Position numbers and translations under genes: made by a program. DNA of 56,981 bases from Vibrio intestinalis (lineage in GTDB: Bacteria; Pseudomonadota; Gammaproteobacteria; Enterobacterales; Vibrionaceae). The notes beneath the pieces were generated by a model. That model saw nothing but the letters and a program-made list of their open reading frames with translations, was not told the origin of the DNA and ran no database searches. The stretch spans positions 1 through 56,981 of the forward strand of contig NZ_JANAVY020000022.1 in the NCBI RefSeq assembly GCF_025195085.2, read 5' to 3'. Of the stretch, positions 17,297 to 26,403 are shown one piece after another. The stretch's first letter is position 1. Every line of letters begins with the position of its first letter.

Positions 17297-18631
17297 TTAA
17301 CTCCTAATTGCCCAGAACTGCATATCTAAACCTTCAAATTCACCCGCGATGTGGAACGCTAAACCGCTAGCACCGGATAATTGCTCCCACGCTGGGCTGT
17401 TTTTATCCAGCTTGTAATAACTAAACCCTGCGTGATAAGGCAGTTGCCTCGGCGCAACCGGAATAGGCAATAGCGGAACACCCGGTAGCTGCAATGAAAC
17501 CAAATCGCGAATTTTTTCCGCCGAAGAGACTTTGGTCTGCTGAATAAAGAGACGTTGCAACTCTTCGCTTGGCATTTTTGCTTTGACTGCGACAATGAAC
17601 TCCGCTTCTTTGATCAATTGCGAGTCCAAAATAGGTGCGACACGTAAGCCATACTTCTGTACGTCCAACTGAATCGAGATCGCTTTTGGCTGCAACACAA
17701 TTGACAAGCTTTGGCGCAGTACGCGAATGACCGGACCAAACGCCAAATTAGGGTGAGCATGGTCATAGTTCGGCATCGTCACGGGTAAGCGGCTTTCATC
17801 TGTAAACGTGGTCAACTCGCCGCTCAGACTGATCAGGTTTTCGAATAGACGCTCTGGGTGAAGGCGTCGCATCTCAGACAAGTGCTTCAATTTGGGTTGC
17901 CAGCGATTGAGTGCTTGTAACAACATAAAGTCTGACACTTCAGCGACCCCGCCTTGCGCGGGCGCTGCCATTCTCTGCGCAATGTTTTTTGCTCGCTCAC
18001 TCATCAAGCCTGCAATTTCATTGACAAAGCGGTGCAGTGAGCCATGACAACCAACATCCAACATACAAGGAATGAACTCTTCATCTAGCACGATGCTACC
18101 GTCAGGTCGCTTCTCTATAATTTTGGCAATGGCTACCGACGCAAATGCGCTGCGATCTTCTCGCTCTAGCAGTAATTGCATTTTCAAGGGCGAGACATCA
18201 ATCTGTGCGCTATCACCCTCTAAAGTGTGAACATCACGTACTTCTAATCGATGTGATTCAAAACGAGACGTACCTGGCTCACTTGGCCAATCCACTTCTC
18301 TTAAAGCATGACTGCGAAGCGGAACCGCCAAATAGATGATCTGATTGACCAACGACGCATCTTCTATATCAAGAGGCTCTGGCATGGTGTCTTCTTGAGG
18401 AATTCGGAATACCGAACCATCAGGCATAACACCCGTTGCCCTTTCAATGGCAATGCGTCCAAAGGCTAAGTACTCAAGATTAATAGACAGCTCTGTTAAC
18501 CCATATTGAAATGGGTTTCCTGAGGCAATTCGCTCTTCAATATGATATTCAAGAAAGCGCTGTTGCTGCTGGAAATGCTGTGGCTTAATGAACAGTCCTT
18601 CATTCCAAACTACGCGACTACGACCAAACAT
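17297..18631 (-). CDS. tssK: T6SS baseplate protein TssK
   Basis: TssK joins the TssEFG baseplate to the TssJLM membrane complex. The 444-residue protein starts with the family hallmark VVWNEGLFIKPQHFQQQ and ends in a C-terminal domain typical of the adaptor. Length is normal and no membrane segment is seen, as expected for a cytoplasmic protein. It is packed tightly between tssJ (3 bases upstream) and tssL. Confidence 0.95.
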   Translation of the reverse strand: MFGRSRVVWNEGLFIKPQHFQQQQRFLEYHIEERIASGNPFQYGLTELSINLEYLAFGRIAIERATGVMPDGSVFRIPQEDTMPEPLDIEDASLVNQIIYLAVPLRSHALREVDWPSEPGTSRFESHRLEVRDVHTLEGDSAQIDVSPLKMQLLLEREDRSAFASVAIAKIIEKRPDGSIVLDEEFIPCMLDVGCHGSLHRFVNEIAGLMSERAKNIAQRMAAPAQGGVAEVSDFMLLQALNRWQPKLKHLSEMRRLHPERLFENLISLSGELTTFTDESRLPVTMPNYDHAHPNLAFGPVIRVLRQSLSIVLQPKAISIQLDVQKYGLRVAPILDSQLIKEAEFIVAVKAKMPSEELQRLFIQQTKVSSAEKIRDLVSLQLPGVPLLPIPVAPRQLPYHAGFSYYKLDKNSPAWEQLSGASGLAFHIAGEFEGLDMQFWAIRS

Positions 18632-18634
18632 CGG

Positions 18635-19111
18635 TTACTCCACTCGTTCTAACTTAACGTCATAATCTTTGAACAACATCAATAGGTGATATTGACGCCC
18701 GGTTTTCACCACTTTGACCACTTTCTTCCAATCACTCAGTTCTGGCTCGGAGAAATGGGCCATCACACCGATGTAATTGGTGTCTTCGCTGATTTCAAAC
18801 GAATTGATAAATTTGAACTGCCCTGGAACAAGCATGTAATCGTAGTTTTCTACGTAGTTACTTTTTAGCGCTTTAGATGGACTACGAGAGATAAGGTCAT
18901 AGTCAGCAGACATAAACATTGAGTCATCTTCTAGTTCAAACACTCGCACTTCGATGGGTGCGGCTTCTCCCATTACATTAGGGTTCACGCCATCATCGCT
19001 AACAAGGCTAAAGCTGACCGTCGTTGGCCCTTCATGCGGCGCGACCGGCTCTGAAGATGAACAACCAACAAGCGCGAGCGCGCTAGCCAAAATTAATAGA
19101 TATCCTTTCAC
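18635..19111 (-). CDS. tssJ: T6SS outer-membrane lipoprotein TssJ
   Basis: TssJ anchors the membrane complex to the outer membrane by binding TssM's periplasmic end. The 158 residues open with a lipoprotein signal and lipobox LALVGC, so the mature protein begins at C17. Serine at +2 fits sorting to the outer membrane. The rest is a small beta-rich domain. Its start overlaps the stop of the FHA gene by four bases (ATGA). Confidence 0.92.
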   Translation of the reverse strand: MKGYLLILASALALVGCSSSEPVAPHEGPTTVSFSLVSDDGVNPNVMGEAAPIEVRVFELEDDSMFMSADYDLISRSPSKALKSNYVENYDYMLVPGQFKFINSFEISEDTNYIGVMAHFSEPELSDWKKVVKVVKTGRQYHLLMLFKDYDVKLERVE

Positions 19112-20364
19112 AATTTACTCTCCACTTGTTGGGTACGGATTTTTTTGTCGTACGCTTGTTCAAATATTTCCCAAAACAGTTTTTCAAAACCTTGTTGATG
19201 GTTGGCGGTTAACTCTTGGTGGTAGTGCTGATACATCTGCCAAGACCAAGCATCGGCCGCGTTATCACCTAACTGATTATCGTGTTGATACTTACCACCT
19301 TGGTAACGCTGAAAGCGGCGATGAAGCACTGGTGGTGATAAAGCGACTAACAGCTGCGACAAAGCCTCTGAAATGGCATGTTGCGTTGCGTCGTTATGCT
19401 CAATGACATTTTGTAAGCTTTCCTCAACCGCAGCTGGCGCCGATAAATGAACAAAACTCTTTTGACTATCGAACAGCGTTTTAACTGTTTCGGAATAATC
19501 GAGCCCGAGTTTGATCGGGTTATCTTCAATTGGACGCAGGTTTCGGCTGGCGACCTTAAAGCGTCCTTGATTAAGCTGCTGATGCACATCTTGCAGGCCT
19601 CGAATGGCATTTTGCATACATTGGCCGAGCTCTTGAGATAGCAAATGTAATTGGTCAACATTCTTGCTCTGATCTAACTCGACGCCTAAGCCTTGAAACA
19701 TTGGCCCCGTTAGAATGTGATCGTTGTGTTTCTCACCTTGTTCGTTTGTTGAATGTGTAGGCTTAGGCACATTGGGCAGCTCCATATACTGCGTATCTTC
19801 CATAAACTCGGATTCTGAAATTCTTGAGTCTGAGCAATCGCCTTTAATCAAGGCTTGCTGTGCTGCTCCATTATTTGTCGTCGAGACGACCGGATTTTCC
19901 AACAAACTGTGGTCACGGTTTTCTATCAATTGATCAACCGGCTCTATCTGAAATGAGACCGCTTCCTCTTGATGTGGTGTCCCTTGCCCTTCATAGGAAT
20001 CAATCAGAGTAAGGTTTTCGTCTCTAAACTGCCACATGGTCGCGAAGCTAAAATGAACACGAATGTTCACTTCACCTAACTGAATTTCGTCAAGATCGTT
20101 CAATGCGATCAAACGGCTGCTACCTAATGGCACTTTATTGCCATTAATGCGCGTTTGGTTACTGCTATCTCGCAAACAAAACTGCTGAGAAACCCAAATA
20201 ATTTCGCAATGAATCGGCTCGATACTGTTAGCCATATCATTAAGCAGCCACCCCGCATTGGCAGTCGAACCTATGGTTCCCCCACTACGAGTAAACTGAT
20301 GTTGAACATGAACGCCAGGTTTCAATTGAAACGGGTTCGATACAGAAAATTGAATGGTATTCAT
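19108..20364 (-). CDS. tagH: T6SS FHA-domain protein (TagH/VasC type)
   Basis: The 418-residue protein has an N-terminal forkhead-associated domain (about 20-110) with GGTIGSTANAGWLL, a conserved histidine in IEPIHCEI and SSNQTRINGNKVPL. The C-terminal part is the T6SS-specific FHA-associated region (about 240-410), ending FEKLFWEIFEQAYDKKI. FHA domains usually read phosphothreonine, but no T6SS kinase (PpkA) or phosphatase (PppA) is in the cluster and the N-terminal GR motif is altered to GS. Phosphopeptide binding is therefore unproven. By order it is the counterpart of VCA0112. Confidence 0.88.
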   Translation of the reverse strand: MNTIQFSVSNPFQLKPGVHVQHQFTRSGGTIGSTANAGWLLNDMANSIEPIHCEIIWVSQQFCLRDSSNQTRINGNKVPLGSSRLIALNDLDEIQLGEVNIRVHFSFATMWQFRDENLTLIDSYEGQGTPHQEEAVSFQIEPVDQLIENRDHSLLENPVVSTTNNGAAQQALIKGDCSDSRISESEFMEDTQYMELPNVPKPTHSTNEQGEKHNDHILTGPMFQGLGVELDQSKNVDQLHLLSQELGQCMQNAIRGLQDVHQQLNQGRFKVASRNLRPIEDNPIKLGLDYSETVKTLFDSQKSFVHLSAPAAVEESLQNVIEHNDATQHAISEALSQLLVALSPPVLHRRFQRYQGGKYQHDNQLGDNAADAWSWQMYQHYHQELTANHQQGFEKLFWEIFEQAYDKKIRTQQVESKL

Positions 20365-20405
20365 ACCTACGGCCTTACCTCTAATCCCTACTGCCTTATC
20401 TGACC

Positions 20406-21413
20406 TTACTGCCTCACTTGAATAGTGACGCTATCTTTCACTGGCGTTTCACCTAAAAATGAATCCCACCCCAACGCGACTAAATTGTCTGAACAAAGTG
20501 TTAACTGCGGTCGTTCTTCTTCCGTCATTGACAGCTCGATGTCATATGCAAATTGCTCTCTGAGTGCGTGTTCCACCAGTTTGCACAGAGGGTGAAACTC
20601 TTCCCCTGATGGCAAGAAATCACGATATCTCTGGCGTGATAGTCCAGAGATCACAATGACAAACTTGCTGCTTGCATCTCGAATCTTGCTGCCGAGCATG
20701 GTATCGACACCCAACTGCGCATTACGCTGACCAAGTTGCTGTTGTTGCTCAGTGACGATCGGAGTTCTGCGCACTTGCCACTGCTTAATCGACACCTGTG
20801 GTAAATCAAAATAGTGAGCAATGATCCCCGCCACCACTTGAGGTGAGCGACTTTTCCCGGCAAGCAAACCTGAGTAAGCCAGCATTTTGCACCAGTTGAT
20901 TGGTGTCTCACCTCGCAGGTATGGATCGCCCAAACCTACTAGCGCAAACAACTGGGCTGAGAAACTGTCTTGCGCGTCTTCTTGAAAACGAATGTAGTAG
21001 CGATATTTTCGCCACACTCGATACGCCAAGCTGATCAATCGATTGTTAAAAAAATCAAGAAACGGACGCTTGAACCCTTGAGTGCCTTCCGTGGCAATCT
21101 GCTCCAACATAAACCCAGGTAATGGCGACTCGGCGCCACACAAACCAAAAAAATTGGTTTCTAGATACAGATTGTTGGCTTGATTACGGCCAATACTTGA
21201 GATATCTGAAGGTGAAAAACCTAAGCTTGGATTGGCACTAAACACCAACTGACAACGTTTTTCCCATTCATGACACTCAGGATTGATCCCCTCCAAGCGA
21301 TGTAACAATTCAACCAACTGATAAAAGCTGTAATCCTTAACGTTACTTGGCCACTCCTGTTGGACCAACGCACCGTTTACAGAAGTGGTTGTTGACCCTG
21401 ACGGATATCCCAT
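20406..21413 (-). CDS. tssG: T6SS baseplate protein TssG
   Basis: TssG forms the baseplate wedge with two TssF and TssE. The 335 residues carry the family's opening YSFYQLVELLHRLEG and a conserved LPGFMLEQI region. The ATG at 21413 lies inside the end of tssF, a 37-base overlap, so translation is probably coupled. The first 25 residues are poor in conserved features and a somewhat later start cannot be excluded, though no better ATG is near. Confidence 0.92.
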   Translation of the reverse strand: MGYPSGSTTTSVNGALVQQEWPSNVKDYSFYQLVELLHRLEGINPECHEWEKRCQLVFSANPSLGFSPSDISSIGRNQANNLYLETNFFGLCGAESPLPGFMLEQIATEGTQGFKRPFLDFFNNRLISLAYRVWRKYRYYIRFQEDAQDSFSAQLFALVGLGDPYLRGETPINWCKMLAYSGLLAGKSRSPQVVAGIIAHYFDLPQVSIKQWQVRRTPIVTEQQQQLGQRNAQLGVDTMLGSKIRDASSKFVIVISGLSRQRYRDFLPSGEEFHPLCKLVEHALREQFAYDIELSMTEEERPQLTLCSDNLVALGWDSFLGETPVKDSVTIQVRQ

Positions 21414-23146
21414 GTGTATCTCTCTTGATTTTGCGAATTCACAATCTCTAATTGATGGAAAGAGTTAATACTGGCGTACAGTGCGAAAAAGTGATTTAGC
21501 ACCGTACCAAATAGATACAACTCTCCCTCAGAGACAAAGCACTTAGGATCAAGCACCAATATGGTTTTAAGCCCGCGCACAGATAAGCCTTTTACAATTC
21601 GATCAACAGGCTGAGACTCGACTTTTAAGATGCTCGCCAAACGTAAGTTCGCAACCTTTTCAGCTTGTCTATCCACCAGCGCTTTGAAATCGTACACTTG
21701 CAAAATACTGCTCAATGCTTCCTTACTTTGCAGTGATAGATAGTTGAGCGATAAATTACTGATCAGCATCCACTGCAAACTACCATCAAGCATTGGGCGC
21801 AGTGTTTGCGTTGGCCGTGTGATGTTCTCAAAGGTTGCATACGGCGGTGATGTATCTGTCGGCTGACAAATATCACCAATACCCAACTCCATCGGTAGTT
21901 GACGATTGGTACAAGTCAGCTTCAGCGACACTGATTCATCCATATCGACCGCGTATGTCTCGTCCGCGCGAACGAATGAGATAAAATGGTCAAAACCATC
22001 ACTTCTGATCGAATCTTTTACTCGCACTCGGTAGTAAAGCGACTGACGGCTTTGCACACGTTCAATCTCATGTTGAAAACTCTCAAATGCTTTGTAATCT
22101 CTACGTTGACCACGATGACGAGCCTTCGAATCTTTGGAGTCTTGCCAACTAAACACTTGGTCGACACTAAACACTTCATAATGCGAAGGTGTGCGGCTTG
22201 ATGGAATCAACTTGTATTCCGCTTTCTTACCACTCAAATCAATCGGATCAGCATCATGTTCAAACAAGTTGATTGCAGGCACGCAATACAGCTGAAACTG
22301 CTCATCAGAAACATAAATATTGCTTGGGATCGTCTTATTAAAATGTAGCTTGAGGGTAAAATTGCCAGTGACCCCTTTTGCCACAGACTTGCTTAGACCA
22401 TTGATTTTCACAAAGTTGAACAAGTCAGGGTATGACAAGTACTCTTGGAGAATTCGATAGCCTTCGTGGGCATTTTTGGTGTAAGGAAGCACACTGTCTT
22501 GCGAATCAAAGCCAAGCACGCCCATACCATGCACAGGAATATTAAAGCTAGTTCCTTGCACGTCCACTTCAATCGATTCTAAGTAGTGATTGATCCAGAA
22601 GTAGATCATTTGCGCGCTAAACGCATCGCCACCTAGATAAAAGCCTAGATTGTCGATTCCCGCTTCACCAAAAGTAACGCCACCTAAAAGATTTAACTCA
22701 ATATTGATGGTGGTCGCTTTGCGACTTCGATGGGTAATCACGTCCTCGCAAACGAGAGGATAAATCTCAACATCACGACAAGTACGGAAGTGACAAGAAG
22801 TACCGAAAACAGCATTGCTATCAAGCTGAGTGCCTTTTTTAATCACTTGGCGCTCACTCAAGCTACGGTCGGGCGTAAAGCGCATGACCGTTGTACTTGG
22901 GATAGGACGCAAATAGTTCGGCCACAGCATGTTGATCATCGAGTGGGTTAACTCAGGGAACTGGTCTTCAACTTTCTGCCTTAAGCGAGCAGTTAAAAAC
23001 GCAAAGCCTTCAAGTAGACGCTCAACGTCAGGGTCAGCATGCTGACCCTGCAAATAGCGTGAAAGCTGGGGATGTATTTGGGTAAACTGCTTTCCTTGTT
23101 CTTTTAAGAACGAAAGCTCTTCCCGAAAATACTTATCTTGAGCCAT
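21377..23146 (-). CDS. tssF: T6SS baseplate protein TssF
   Basis: TssF is the main wedge protein of the baseplate. It has 589 residues, the usual length. It opens YFREELSFLKEQGKQFTQIHPQLSRYL and contains DPDVERLLEGFAFLTARLRQK and the proline-rich MLWPNYLRPIPS typical of the family (each motif shorter than a domain). It sits directly after tssE, whose stop touches its start, and overlaps tssG at its 3' end. Confidence 0.95.
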   Translation of the reverse strand: MAQDKYFREELSFLKEQGKQFTQIHPQLSRYLQGQHADPDVERLLEGFAFLTARLRQKVEDQFPELTHSMINMLWPNYLRPIPSTTVMRFTPDRSLSERQVIKKGTQLDSNAVFGTSCHFRTCRDVEIYPLVCEDVITHRSRKATTINIELNLLGGVTFGEAGIDNLGFYLGGDAFSAQMIYFWINHYLESIEVDVQGTSFNIPVHGMGVLGFDSQDSVLPYTKNAHEGYRILQEYLSYPDLFNFVKINGLSKSVAKGVTGNFTLKLHFNKTIPSNIYVSDEQFQLYCVPAINLFEHDADPIDLSGKKAEYKLIPSSRTPSHYEVFSVDQVFSWQDSKDSKARHRGQRRDYKAFESFQHEIERVQSRQSLYYRVRVKDSIRSDGFDHFISFVRADETYAVDMDESVSLKLTCTNRQLPMELGIGDICQPTDTSPPYATFENITRPTQTLRPMLDGSLQWMLISNLSLNYLSLQSKEALSSILQVYDFKALVDRQAEKVANLRLASILKVESQPVDRIVKGLSVRGLKTILVLDPKCFVSEGELYLFGTVLNHFFALYASINSFHQLEIVNSQNQERYTWDIRQGQQPLL

Positions 23147-23587
23147 CTAAGAATACACCCTGTACTGCTTGTTCTGATCCAGCATCAGCTGAAGTTGGAC
23201 TTTACGGTGAAGCATTTCACTATTGAGCTCAGCATCGATCTGAAACTTCAACGAAAGCGTGCTGATGCTTTCACGCATCACGTTCACTCTGACATTAGCT
23301 AGCCTAGGTTCATAACGTTCTAGGCAATGAGTAATCGCTCTTTTTATCTTGAGTGATAGATCGAGAGACTCTAATGTCGCGTCGTTAAAATCGATAAGTC
23401 CGAGTTCTGGAGAGCTTAATGATTCACCCATCCGCGTATTAAGCACATTGGATACGTTTCTCTTGATTGAGTTGAGCACGTCCACCAAATCAGGCCCTTG
23501 GGTTACTGAAAAGGTTTTGTCGCTCGAACCCAATCTTTCAAAGAAACTTACTCCAAAAGTGCTTTCTTCTGGAGCAATGTAAGTCAT
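23147..23587 (-). CDS. tssE: T6SS baseplate protein TssE (gp25-like)
   Basis: The 146-residue protein is of the gp25/GPW lysozyme-like family that starts sheath polymerisation. Visible features are RNVSNVLNTRMGE, SSPELGLIDF and the ERYEPRLANVRV stretch with the conserved YEPR turn. The start overlaps the tssC stop by one base. It is intact, and no catalytic lysozyme residues are expected. Confidence 0.94.
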   Translation of the reverse strand: MTYIAPEESTFGVSFFERLGSSDKTFSVTQGPDLVDVLNSIKRNVSNVLNTRMGESLSSPELGLIDFNDATLESLDLSLKIKRAITHCLERYEPRLANVRVNVMRESISTLSLKFQIDAELNSEMLHRKVQLQLMLDQNKQYRVYS

Positions 23588-25062
23588 TAGCTTTGATCCA
23601 ATCGGCCAACTAGTGACAGTTCAAAGTTCGCACCCATGTATTTAAAGTGAGGACGTACTGCCATAGAAACCTTGTACCAGCCAGGGTTACCTTCAACATC
23701 ACTCACTTCAATGCGCGCTGCGCGCAATGGGCGTCGACTACGAACGTCCGCTGGTGGGTTCTCTTGGTCAGCGACGTATTGACGAATCCAACCATTAAGC
23801 TCGCGCTCAAGATCTTGACGCTCTTTCCAAGAACCAATTTGCTCACGCTGCAGCACTTTGATGTAGTGTGCTAGACGGTTAACAATCATCATGTACGGGA
23901 TTTGAGTACCAAGCTTGTAGTTGGTCTCAGCCATCTTACCTTCTTTAGTGTTAGGGAAGATTTTCGGCTTTTGAATCGAGTTAGCCGAGAAGAATGCGGC
24001 GTTATCACTGCCTTTACGCATAGTAAGTGCAATGAAACCTTCTTCTGACAATTCAAACTCTTTACGGTCAGTCACTAAGACCTCTGTAGGGATCTTAGCT
24101 TGCAGTGCACCCATTGACTCAAATACGTGTACAGGAAGGTCTTCCACTGCACCACCGCTTTGCGGGCCAATCACGTTCGGACACCAGCGGTATTTCGCAA
24201 AACTGTCAGTCAAACGAGTTGCAAATGCAAACGCTGTATTACCCCACAAGTAGTGGTCATGAGAAGCACTAACGCGTTCTTCATAGTTAAACGACTTGAT
24301 TGGGTTTTCTGTTGGGTCATAAGGCACACGCAAAAGAAAACGTGGTGCGGTTAAACCAAGGTAACGCGCATCTTCTGATTCGCGAAGGCTACGCCACTTA
24401 GTGTATTTCGGGCTTTCAAAAATCGACTTGAGATCTTTAACGTAAGGCAGTTCTTCAAACGAATCGATACCAAAGAACTCTGGACCAACAGAAGAGAGGA
24501 ATGGCGCGTGAGCCATTGCACCAACATTACCAAGATACTGAAGTAGCTTCATATCTGGCGTAGAAGGCGTAAAGGCAAAGTTACCAATGATCGCACCAAC
24601 GGGTTCACCACCAAATTGACCGTAGCCAGAAGAATAAACGTGTTTATATAAACCCGATTGAGAGATCTCTGGAGAGTACTCAAAATCTTCGAGCAACTCT
24701 TCTTGAGTTGCGTGAAGCAATTCAATTTTGTTGTTCTCACGGAAATCAGTACGATCAATGAGTAGCTTTAAACTACGCCAAGAAGACTCAAGCTTCTGGA
24801 ACTGATCGTTGTGCAGAATTTCATCCATCTGCGCACTAATTTTTTTATCCAGTTCAACCAACATTTGGTCAACCAGACTTTTATTTACTTGTTGAGATTC
24901 ACGACTTGAACCAACAAGATTTTCGATAAACGCAGACACACCACGCTTTGCAACTTCATAACCTTCATCCGCTGGCGCCATGCGAGTTTGCGCCATAATT
25001 TCATCAAGCAAGTTACCTTGCTCAGCGGATTGCTTCTCCAATACGGTTTCTGTAGTGGACAT
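23587..25062 (-). CDS. tssC: T6SS sheath large subunit TssC (VipB)
   Basis: TssC forms the contractile sheath with TssB. The 491 residues contain the family blocks RTDFRENNKIELL, GYGQFGGEPVGAIIGNF, the FLLRVPYD segment, WGNTAFAFA and a C-terminal tail FKYMGANFELSLVGRLDQS (each block seen in order). Length matches VipB. It follows tssB by 53 bases and shares that transcript. Confidence 0.97.
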   Translation of the reverse strand: MSTTETVLEKQSAEQGNLLDEIMAQTRMAPADEGYEVAKRGVSAFIENLVGSSRESQQVNKSLVDQMLVELDKKISAQMDEILHNDQFQKLESSWRSLKLLIDRTDFRENNKIELLHATQEELLEDFEYSPEISQSGLYKHVYSSGYGQFGGEPVGAIIGNFAFTPSTPDMKLLQYLGNVGAMAHAPFLSSVGPEFFGIDSFEELPYVKDLKSIFESPKYTKWRSLRESEDARYLGLTAPRFLLRVPYDPTENPIKSFNYEERVSASHDHYLWGNTAFAFATRLTDSFAKYRWCPNVIGPQSGGAVEDLPVHVFESMGALQAKIPTEVLVTDRKEFELSEEGFIALTMRKGSDNAAFFSANSIQKPKIFPNTKEGKMAETNYKLGTQIPYMMIVNRLAHYIKVLQREQIGSWKERQDLERELNGWIRQYVADQENPPADVRSRRPLRAARIEVSDVEGNPGWYKVSMAVRPHFKYMGANFELSLVGRLDQS

Positions 25063-25115
25063 GATTTCATTCCCTTAAAAAATAACAAATGTTATTAGTC
25101 AACATTTCTACTAAA

Positions 25116-25610
25116 TTATTTCTTGTCACCAACAAGATCGAGCTCTTCGAGAAGCTTCTTACGTGACTCATCATCCGCTAGTAGGCTTTGTAGGCGATCA
25201 CCAAATGCAGGGATGTTGCCAAGTGGGCCTTTAAGTGCAACTAGCGCTTCGCGCAGCTCAACTAACTTTTTCAGTTCAGGCACTTGTTCTGCAATGGCAT
25301 CAGGAGAAAAATCGGCTAGGGTTTGAAATTTAAGCTCAACAGGTAAGTCTACGCCTTCTTGTTCACCCAGTTTGTTCGGTACACTTGTTGTGATGTGAAG
25401 ATTGCTTTCGCCCATTACGGATTCGAAATTATCTTTATTGATTGAAACCGCTTCACGCTCTTCAATCGGTTGATCATTGTCACCACCAACAAAATCACCA
25501 ACGACTAGGGTTTTCAGTGGAAGTTCGACCTCTTCCTGCTGGTCACCCGTTGCTGGGATATATTTGATATTAATACGCTCTTTAGGCGCTACACTACCTT
25601 CTTTTGACAT
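25116..25610 (-). CDS. tssB: T6SS sheath small subunit TssB (VipA)
   Basis: TssB pairs with TssC to form sheath protomers and recruits ClpV. From the ATG at 25610 (MSKEGSVAPKERINIKY), which has GAGGA 8 bases upstream, it has 164 residues; a longer frame to 25628 has no ribosome site. Conserved parts are KTLVVGDFVGG, a central PVELKFQTLADFSPD and a C-terminal helix with SRKKLLEEL. It is the first sheath gene, 321 bases beyond PAAR. Confidence 0.96.
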   Translation of the reverse strand: MSKEGSVAPKERINIKYIPATGDQQEEVELPLKTLVVGDFVGGDNDQPIEEREAVSINKDNFESVMGESNLHITTSVPNKLGEQEGVDLPVELKFQTLADFSPDAIAEQVPELKKLVELREALVALKGPLGNIPAFGDRLQSLLADDESRKKLLEELDLVGDKK

Positions 25611-25931
25611 GCAAATGTCCTCGATCACCTATGCCATAGTTAAAAAATGCCGCTATAGCGAAAGCCATAACCACGATTCACTTCATGCGGAATTCACCGC
25701 GAATAGATTCATTCTGACGTAAGCCCCCTATCGTGCATTGCGATGTAACTTTGGGGGATTAATTTGATGGGATGCAGTCTAGAGAGATGGGCTAATAAAT
25801 CATTCGCCGCGAAAAAAAAGTTTGAAGTGAGCCGATCAAAAGCACTCTTTACTAATGCGGCTTTGTAACATAAGTGAGACAGAGGAAGGTTTTCTAAAAA
25901 TCAATAACTTAAGATTAATTTCACATAGGAA
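25611..25931. other. Intergenic stretch between PAAR and tssB
   Basis: These 321 bases contain no convincing gene. CCCCC (25724-25728) and GGGGG (25753-25757) flank an ATCG/CGAT pair and could form a weak long hairpin without a T-run. I searched the minus strand for a GG-N10-GC sigma-54 pattern and found none. Whether tssB has its own promoter or relies on read-through from PAAR cannot be told from sequence. Confidence 0.5.
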
Positions 25932-26216
25932 TCACCCTACATTTACCGTGCCACCACCAACCACAACACCGCCACAAGAGACAGCATCACCGGTTCGAGC
26001 GACTGGTTTTCCATCGGCAAATACCGTGCCAGAGCCAACGGCAATGGAGCGACCATGAGGTGGATGCTTAGGTTTAGCATGAGCCACTAAAGGATCACCG
26101 ACTCGCGCTGTAGGGATACCATCCATTTTGACAGTGCCAGAACCAGCAACCACTGGTGTAGGTGGAAAACCGTCATGCGCCGTGCCAATATCACCAACAA
26201 CAACTCGATTACCCAT
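25932..26216 (-). CDS. PAAR-motif spike-tip protein
   Basis: The 94-residue protein is a bare PAAR domain. Such proteins form the sharp cone on VgrG trimers and can carry effectors. Repeated glycine-rich turns with GSGTVKMDGIPTARVGDPL, HPPHGRSIAVGSGTVFADG and ARTGDAVSCGG are typical. The zinc-site histidines and cysteine are visible. There is no C-terminal toxin extension, so it is not a specialised effector itself. It lies first in the cluster, as VCA0105 does in V. cholerae, behind a sigma-54-type promoter. Confidence 0.93.
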   Translation of the reverse strand: MGNRVVVGDIGTAHDGFPPTPVVAGSGTVKMDGIPTARVGDPLVAHAKPKHPPHGRSIAVGSGTVFADGKPVARTGDAVSCGGVVVGGGTVNVG

Positions 26217-26288
26217 GAAATCTCCTTAACTTTACAAACTCATTAAGTATCGCGACACAGTTTTGCGACACTGACTCACAAACTTAGC

Positions 26289-26304
26289 AGCAAGAAGCGT
26301 TCCT
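26289..26304 (-). promoter_or_regulatory. Sigma-54 promoter upstream of the PAAR gene
   Basis: On the minus strand AGGAACGCTTCTTGCT matches TGGCACGNNNNTTGCW at all but two positions and keeps the essential GG (-24) and GC (-12) exactly 10 bases apart. Transcription would start near 26279, 63 bases before the PAAR ATG. The cluster encodes the sigma-54 activator VasH, which supports the call. Confidence 0.65.
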
Positions 26305-26370
26305 ACCCTAAAAACCCGTTTTACGCGCAAATTTCGGTCAATTATTACCTATACAGGCAAAATACTGCTT

Positions 26371-26384
26371 ATTCACAAGTGAAT
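26371..26384. promoter_or_regulatory. Palindrome, possible activator site for the PAAR promoter
   Basis: ATTCACAAGTGAAT is a perfect 6-2-6 palindrome centred about 98 bases before the predicted sigma-54 start point, a usual distance for an enhancer site. VasH or another regulator could bind here. No known consensus is claimed. Confidence 0.3.
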
Positions 26385-26403
26385 TGTTGCCAGTAAGTAT
26401 TCA

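Noticed and set aside
25724..25757. CCCCC...GGGGG inverted repeat between PAAR and tssB as a terminator
   Set aside because: The arms are short, the loop is long and no T-run follows on either strand.
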